Notes under the pieces: generated by a model
What the model saw: only the letters and a program-made list of their open reading frames with translations
Database searches by the model: none
Told to the model about the DNA's origin: nothing
Part shown: positions 59,901 to 64,000 of the stretch, one piece after another
Position numbering within the stretch: the stretch's first letter is position 1
Layout of the letters: every line of letters begins with the position of its first letter
From: Lytechinus variegatus
Lineage: Eukaryota > Echinodermata > Echinoidea > Temnopleuroida > Toxopneustidae
Assembly: GCF_018143015.1 (NCBI RefSeq)
Contig: NC_054749.1
Coordinates: forward strand, 34,774,000-34,837,999
Reading direction: 5' to 3'
Length of the DNA: 64,000 nt
Position numbers and translations under genes: made by a program

Positions 59901-61544
59901 TCTCACAAAACAACTTCTCAAAATTATTTAAATCATTTTATGCTTGTTGGCTTACATTGTTTTGCCTTATCATCATATTGTTATAAACTTGGGTCTTGCA
60001 TTTACCTGTGAAATTCTTATCATATGTTCAATGTTAGGGATGAAAGCTTCAAATATTCTCTGTTATTTGCTGATTTTTGAAAAATCAAGCAAAACTCTGG
60101 CAATTAGGAGGGAAATTGATTATTTTAGTGGTAGGTATTGGCCAAGTCTGTTTGCTATTTTTGGTTTCAGCCACAAGATGGCACTCTCTACCCAAACTCT
60201 GAAATTTTTATCTTACATCAAATGAATGAAGATTAGCTTTATTGTGACAAATTTGTGCTTGTGTTTGGTTAAAAGATAAATGTAGCATAATGACGGGTTT
60301 GGTAAATGTTGGTAACTGTTTGATTAAATGAGCATAATTTGCAATCGATTATCTTGATCATTATTTCTTTTCTTTTCAGCCTATGACTACCCATTCTATG
60401 GCACCCAATGGCATCCTGAGAAGAATGCCTTTGAGTGGAAAGTAAATTCATGTCATGCTAAGGAATGTGTGGAGCTCATGCAGTACATGGCAAACTTCTT
60501 TGTAGAAGAAGGTAAAACATCTAATATTCATTCTCATGACATAAGATAAATTCAATGTAGTGATATATGAATTCTATTTATGATATTAATAAATTTATTT
60601 ATTTACAGATTCATCATTTATTTTGTTTCCAGACAAGATGATAGTTTTTGTTGTTCTTCTCTGAAGTGCCTAGATCACTTCTGACTTTTCTGCTCCACTC
60701 CTTCCCTTCACTCCCCCTGTCTCTCTATCTGCCTCTCCTCCTTCCCACCTCTCTCTTACCTTTCCAAAATTCCACAACAATACCATACCTTATCCGTATT
60801 ATTTATTTTGTAATTACCTGTGTTATTGTTTGAATATTTTTTGTGTCTTTATTACCTTGTGAATACATCGCAATTCGGTCTTAGCCGCGATGTCTTGATT
60901 TTTATTAATAAACCATTTATCTATCTATCTATCTATCATCTATCTATCTATCTATCAATCTATCAATCTATCTATCTATCTATCTATCTATCAATCTATC
61001 TATCTATCTATTTATCTATCTATCTAATAAAGATGGAAAGTGCACTACACAAATCTCATGTATTATTATTTATTATTATAACAATTATGGCAGTATACAA
61101 AGGATGCATTATATGGTTCATATATAAAAACTATGAAATTGAACACCAGCCAGAACCTGGTGATCAACTATTGAAAAAAAATAGAAATTCCGATGAGAGA
61201 TTGGCTAGTGCCTACCATGTATTTGAACAGAGTTGAAATGTATAATTCCCACCCAATTGTTTGTAAATCGATTCATATGTTAAATGATTTGGTTAGAAAA
61301 AAAGGCTATAGCTATGCAATATATGTAGCGACAACACTGCTAATAATCCTTATCACAGGATACAAATCAGCTGCTCTTGTAAGTTTTTTGACATCTTGGT
61401 TCTCTTTTTGATGATCCAGCGCGAAAGAGTCAGCACCAGTTCAGCTCTCCTGATGAGATGGCCAAGCATTTGATCTACAACTATGACCCAGTCAACCTAT
61501 CTCAGTCATCAAGTGCCTTTGAACAGGCTTATTTTTTCCCATGA
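52894..61544 (+). CDS. GGH: Gamma-glutamyl hydrolase (folate hydrolase, peptidase C26)
   Basis: Eight exons join in phase to 316 residues: 52894-52981, 54833-54995, 55785-55878, 56669-56810, 58722-58834, 59803-59896, 60380-60511, 61420-61544. The enzyme removes poly-gamma-glutamate tails from folates in lysosomes or after secretion. Residues 1 to about 22 ([20 protein letters not shown]) form a signal peptide. The class I glutamine-amidotransferase-like fold is marked by PVVGVLAQG, the [10 protein letters not shown] loop, the nucleophile elbow GICLGFEEL with Cys129, and TQWHPEKN with His243. It ends with an ARKSQHQF ... YFFP segment like other animal GGH. Several N-glycosylation sequons are present (for example NQT, NIS, NTT, NST and NFT). 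Length and motif order match a full-length family member, and no break is seen. Confidence 0.96.
53310..53465 (+). CDS. Possible small ORF or stray exon in GGH intron 1
   Basis: An ATG right after a good acceptor (ATTTTTTTGCAG) opens a 51-codon frame starting [20 protein letters not shown] and ending in an Arg/Lys/Glu-rich stretch before TAG. The basic tail comes from a purine-rich tract, so chance is a serious alternative. It could be the last exon of an overlapping gene or an alternative GGH exon with a premature stop. I do not recognise it. Confidence 0.2.
   Translation: MRMFESNLKLTSSDITETENFGLARDEMDEKFDRRVRRRRIERRKEDEKKK
54232..54367 (+). promoter_or_regulatory. Promoter-like cluster: YY1-type, CRE and CCAAT motifs
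   Basis: GCCATCTTGG (54232-54241) is followed two bases later by a perfect palindromic TGACGTCA (54243-54250), and an inverted CCAAT (ATTGG) lies at 54363-54367. The surrounding 54240-54480 is richer in CpG than the flanks. It lies in GGH intron 1, about 600 bp before exon 2. It may be an internal promoter, a promoter of an unseen gene, or chance. Confidence 0.35.
56858..57117 (+). repeat. (GAT)n microsatellite in GGH intron 4
   Basis: About 260 bp of interrupted GAT/AAT/GGT triplets starting 48 bp after the exon 4 donor. The poly-Asp, poly-Met and poly-His frames over it are artefacts of the triplet repeat. Confidence 0.97.
58155..58315 (+). mobile_element. MITE family A, copy 3 (GGH intron 4)
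   Basis: The same orientation as the copy at 44522-44685. It shares gacaagttgtcagatctgac, tgattggctgagatgcact and aaaatgggacttgtcggat, and the ends catttcatcaac and tttcatgaaacgc are inverted. Confidence 0.85.
58352..58627. mobile_element. MITE with tttcatgaaa-type ends (GGH intron 4)
   Basis: The inner inverted pair gccatctctatggaaagcca and ttggctttccatagagatgg and a tandem duplicate of ctctatggaaagcc ... actgttacctgtaggtaac identify a short palindromic element. The outer ends (gcttgtttcatgaaaac and tttatgaaatgtggcccc) are approximate inverted repeats. Confidence 0.55.
59270..59739 (+). repeat. GAT/GGT-rich low complexity and an 18-bp tandem repeat
   Basis: Interrupted gatgatgatgg-type sequence in GGH intron 5. 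It ends with three exact copies of ggtggtgaaaaactacaa (59686-59703, 59704-59721, 59722-59739). Confidence 0.85.
60916..61027 (+). repeat. (CTAT)n microsatellite in GGH intron 7
   Basis: About 110 bp of ctat/caat repeats, located between exons 7 and 8 of GGH. Confidence 0.97.
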
Positions 61545-61778
61545 GATCCATGGGTCATTCTGGTCAGGTCTACCTATTCTGGTCAGGTCTACCTATCGGG
61601 GCTGCCTGTGAGTAAATGTATTTTTCAAGACAACTAGACAAGTTTTGATGTGAAATTATTACCCGATGCTCACTTTCATTTTGCTTTGGAATTTATGCAA
61701 TATTGTGAGGAAATTAAATCTAACTCAATGTAAATGTCTATTTATCTTTTTTTTAAAAGAATTATTATTTATCAATAG

Positions 61779-62227
61779 ACCAGTTCGTAGTTACTCGTGG
61801 ACAATTTTGGTCAAATGACCTTTCATTTCTTTCATTATGATAGGCAGATTTCAAAGCAAGATATTACGTAAGCTTGCCTTACATAGCAGGATGAAAAAAA
61901 TTGAATAGACCAGGTGACTAGAATAGCACACCAATGAACACTTTATATGAAGGTATTTATTGCATTCCTACTTTGAATGCATATCATAGCATGTTGCACA
62001 ATGTACTTGGCAAACTGTGAAATACCAGTCGTTCGTGGACGCATTGTTGTTTTTGTGTGGATGTAAATGAATACCACTATTCAAAAGAATATATGAATAA
62101 TCAAGACGTCAAAGTTGGTGCTTATCTCATTAGATTTTAAACCACCATGTCACTTTAGTACAAATGACCTTCCTCTGATCATGCGTAGAATCTTTTGATC
62201 ATGCGCAGAAAGGAACTACGAATTGGC
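61779..62227. mobile_element. MITE with agaccagttcgtagtt ends
   Basis: Left end agaccagttcgtagttac and right end ggaactacgaattggct are inverted repeats. An inner aaatgacctt block is present in direct and inverted forms. A further internal copy (accagtcgttcgtgg) lies near 62020. Boundaries are approximate. Confidence 0.55.
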
Positions 62228-63740
62228 TTATTATTTCATTTCAGTTATGACCACATGTCTAACTGTTGAAAGGATTGTATTGTAGGCCTATTGTAATTTG
62301 TGAAGCTTTTATAGAAATTGAAGAAAGAAATGGAATAATTGTTGAGTTTCTTTGAAAAGGTTTACAGTACTGATGTTAGAGAGATAATTAATTCTGCAAT
62401 TATATAATTTTTTAGTGCTTTCAAATATTCAATAAACAAAAGATATTTTCCTCAGTTTGCAGTATTATTAGGGAGCTCAAGTGCTAATTATCAGTGTAGG
62501 TTTGGTGATATTAAAAAAAAGCTCTTCTTTTTTAATAGAGCCTAGATAAGGGCAATACTTAGCATTAAGGCAGGATTCTATGGTAGTCATTAATAAAAAA
62601 ATGATAACCAACAAAATATGTTATGGTGAGTTATAGGTGAAACTGTTGCGCGTCGTACGGGACAATTCTGAGTGTATTTTGATTAATCCATAATCAAGCA
62701 TTTTTTGTTATTGTTTTTTTTCACATGATTTCCCCCTATAGCTTTATCATTGACCAAAAATGAAAATATTGCTCAAGCATTCAGCTACGAGACTAGATAT
62801 TGTTGTTGAAATGTCCCGTACAACACAGAATCGCCCAAACATACATATTTCAGTCTGGTTTATTTGCTGTATGTATGATTAGCCTGAAACATGTTATTGA
62901 TTGAAAGAGTGTAATTTGAATTTGTGTCCATTACACCAAAGAAAATAAAAATCTGGATTTTAGAACCAAGAAGGACATAGGCCTACAATTAAGAAAGCAG
63001 GAAGCTGTTTGCTCTTTATTAGCGACATATATATATATAATAGTAAACCTCTCTGTGTGCTTTTTTAAAATTATTTATTTCACTCTTTAACTGTGATAGT
63101 ACCCCAGGCCAGGGGTATTTTTAGTCTTATCAGTCTCGGGGGGGGGGGGGAGGATTATGGCACCCCTCAAAGATCATGGGCAATCACAACAATATTTTTT
63201 TGGATGATGATAGAGAATGACATTATAATATGAGATATAAGAGTTGTTTCCTTAGTAATAAGTTGTTTTATCTGATTTTGCTTTGTACATTGATTTTTCC
63301 TACTCTATTCTCTTATCTTTATGACTCATTACAATGGTCAATTATACTGTGTGGTTAAAAAATACTTGACACCTCACAAATCCCCATTTTAAGGAAAAAT
63401 ATGTCATGAAAACATAATTATCATATATGGCTGGAAAGAGTATCCTCTCCCGATTGATTTGATGCCACATTTTGGTGGTATGTCTTCACGCTTCAATAAA
63501 CAGTAGGTATTCTTTGCGGTGATGTAAATTTTGACTTGCGCCAAAGTATAAAGGCATGACTGCAATGAATGAATCCAGATGCGAATGATGTCATTATCCT
63601 TCATGAGTTAGTAAACATATTTGCAAATCCCTTTTCAATGAAATTGACTTTAGAATTGATACTAAATAGTGTTAATTAAACAATTATAATGTAAGTTACT
63701 GAAAAGGTGTTTTGAAATGGATTTAAATGTGATCATTTTA
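62228..63740. other. No gene seen
   Basis: AT-rich sequence downstream of GGH with a G-run near 63138-63152. Candidate AATAAA words lie near 62430 and 62945. No protein-like exon is visible on either strand. Confidence 0.45.
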
Positions 63741-63742
63741 AG

Positions 63743-64000
63743 GCCACCACACACCTTACGATCGACCGGTCGCCGACTGGCTTGTGACTGGGTGAGGGGA
63801 GATGTGACATCACAGCTCTTGTCAGCTTGAGCGTCGCAGACTGGTCAGAGACAAGTCGCAAGGAAAATCGGAAGGATTTGACATGCCGAATCCTTATGAC
63901 TGGATCGCAAGCTCAATCCAACCTCCAGACAGCAGAGTTGCATAGTGTGAATTAAGATAAACAAGTGCATACGCAGTAGTAAATGCAATTTCGTTATTCT
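63743..64000. mobile_element. Truncated dispersed repeat at the window edge
   Basis: It starts ggccaccacacaccttacga and continues with GC-rich gaccggtcgccgactggctt, gactggtcagagacaagtcg and further gactgg-type words in both orientations. The composition jump from AT-rich flank to GC-rich sequence and the ggccaccacacacctt start suggest a transposon end. The other end lies beyond the window. Confidence 0.45.

Noticed and set aside
1-64000. CRISPR arrays, bacterial operons, integrons or prophage
   Set aside because: The tandem repeats have no unique spacers of constant length with conserved repeats, and all recognised genes are intron-containing animal genes.

Overview
The window is nuclear DNA of a metazoan. 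Split genes with GT/AG introns, tRNA-derived SINEs, many short inverted-repeat transposons, long microsatellites and frequent TAGGCCTA-type words all fit an echinoderm, most likely sea-urchin-like. The class-level assignment rests on repeat style and protein flavour, not on a search. There is no bacterial, organellar or CRISPR content.

Layout. Bases 1-8845 are a G-rich 27-bp minisatellite organised into higher-order units of about 1.5-2.4 kb, with recurrent spacer modules and a recurrent, reverse-oriented ~390-bp insert. Bases 8846-15180 are mostly transposon debris; two short minus-strand reading frames at 11409-11935 look like real exons of an unrecognised gene. A divergent rhodopsin-type GPCR (+) occupies about 15190-19058, with an 880-bp hAT-like element in its second intron. 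A four-exon membrane-anchored JmjC-type dioxygenase (-) lies at 20121-25732; I could join all four exons in frame to 350 residues. Bases 25733-32748 hold several inverted-repeat elements and AT-rich sequence. A two-exon, 361-residue basic, proline-rich protein I do not recognise (-) is at 32749-34273. Then come a TIR element (34935-35564) and a 2.16-kb Tc1/mariner-like element with ~275-bp terminal repeats that carries a decayed LINE fragment (36530-38687). A nine-exon tRNA-dihydrouridine synthase of the DUS1L type (+) spans 42108-48574. An eight-exon secreted gamma-glutamyl hydrolase (+) spans 52894-61544. The rest to 64000 is intergenic with further MITEs.

The five main genes do not form a pathway. 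They are unrelated single-copy-style genes: a receptor, an Fe(II)/2-oxoglutarate-type oxygenase, a possible cytoskeletal/ciliary protein, a tRNA-modifying enzyme and a lysosomal/secreted folate hydrolase. The most unusual material is structural: the minisatellite domain with filled and empty insertion sites, an inverted-polarity TTCCGAAGGTTCG cluster at 21533-22016, the LINE-carrying long-TIR element, a species-style 11-residue repeat inside DUS1L, and a GPCR that has lost the usual TM6 and TM7 signatures. Splice junctions were chosen by hand from GT/AG sites and phase; they are internally consistent but no transcript data were available.
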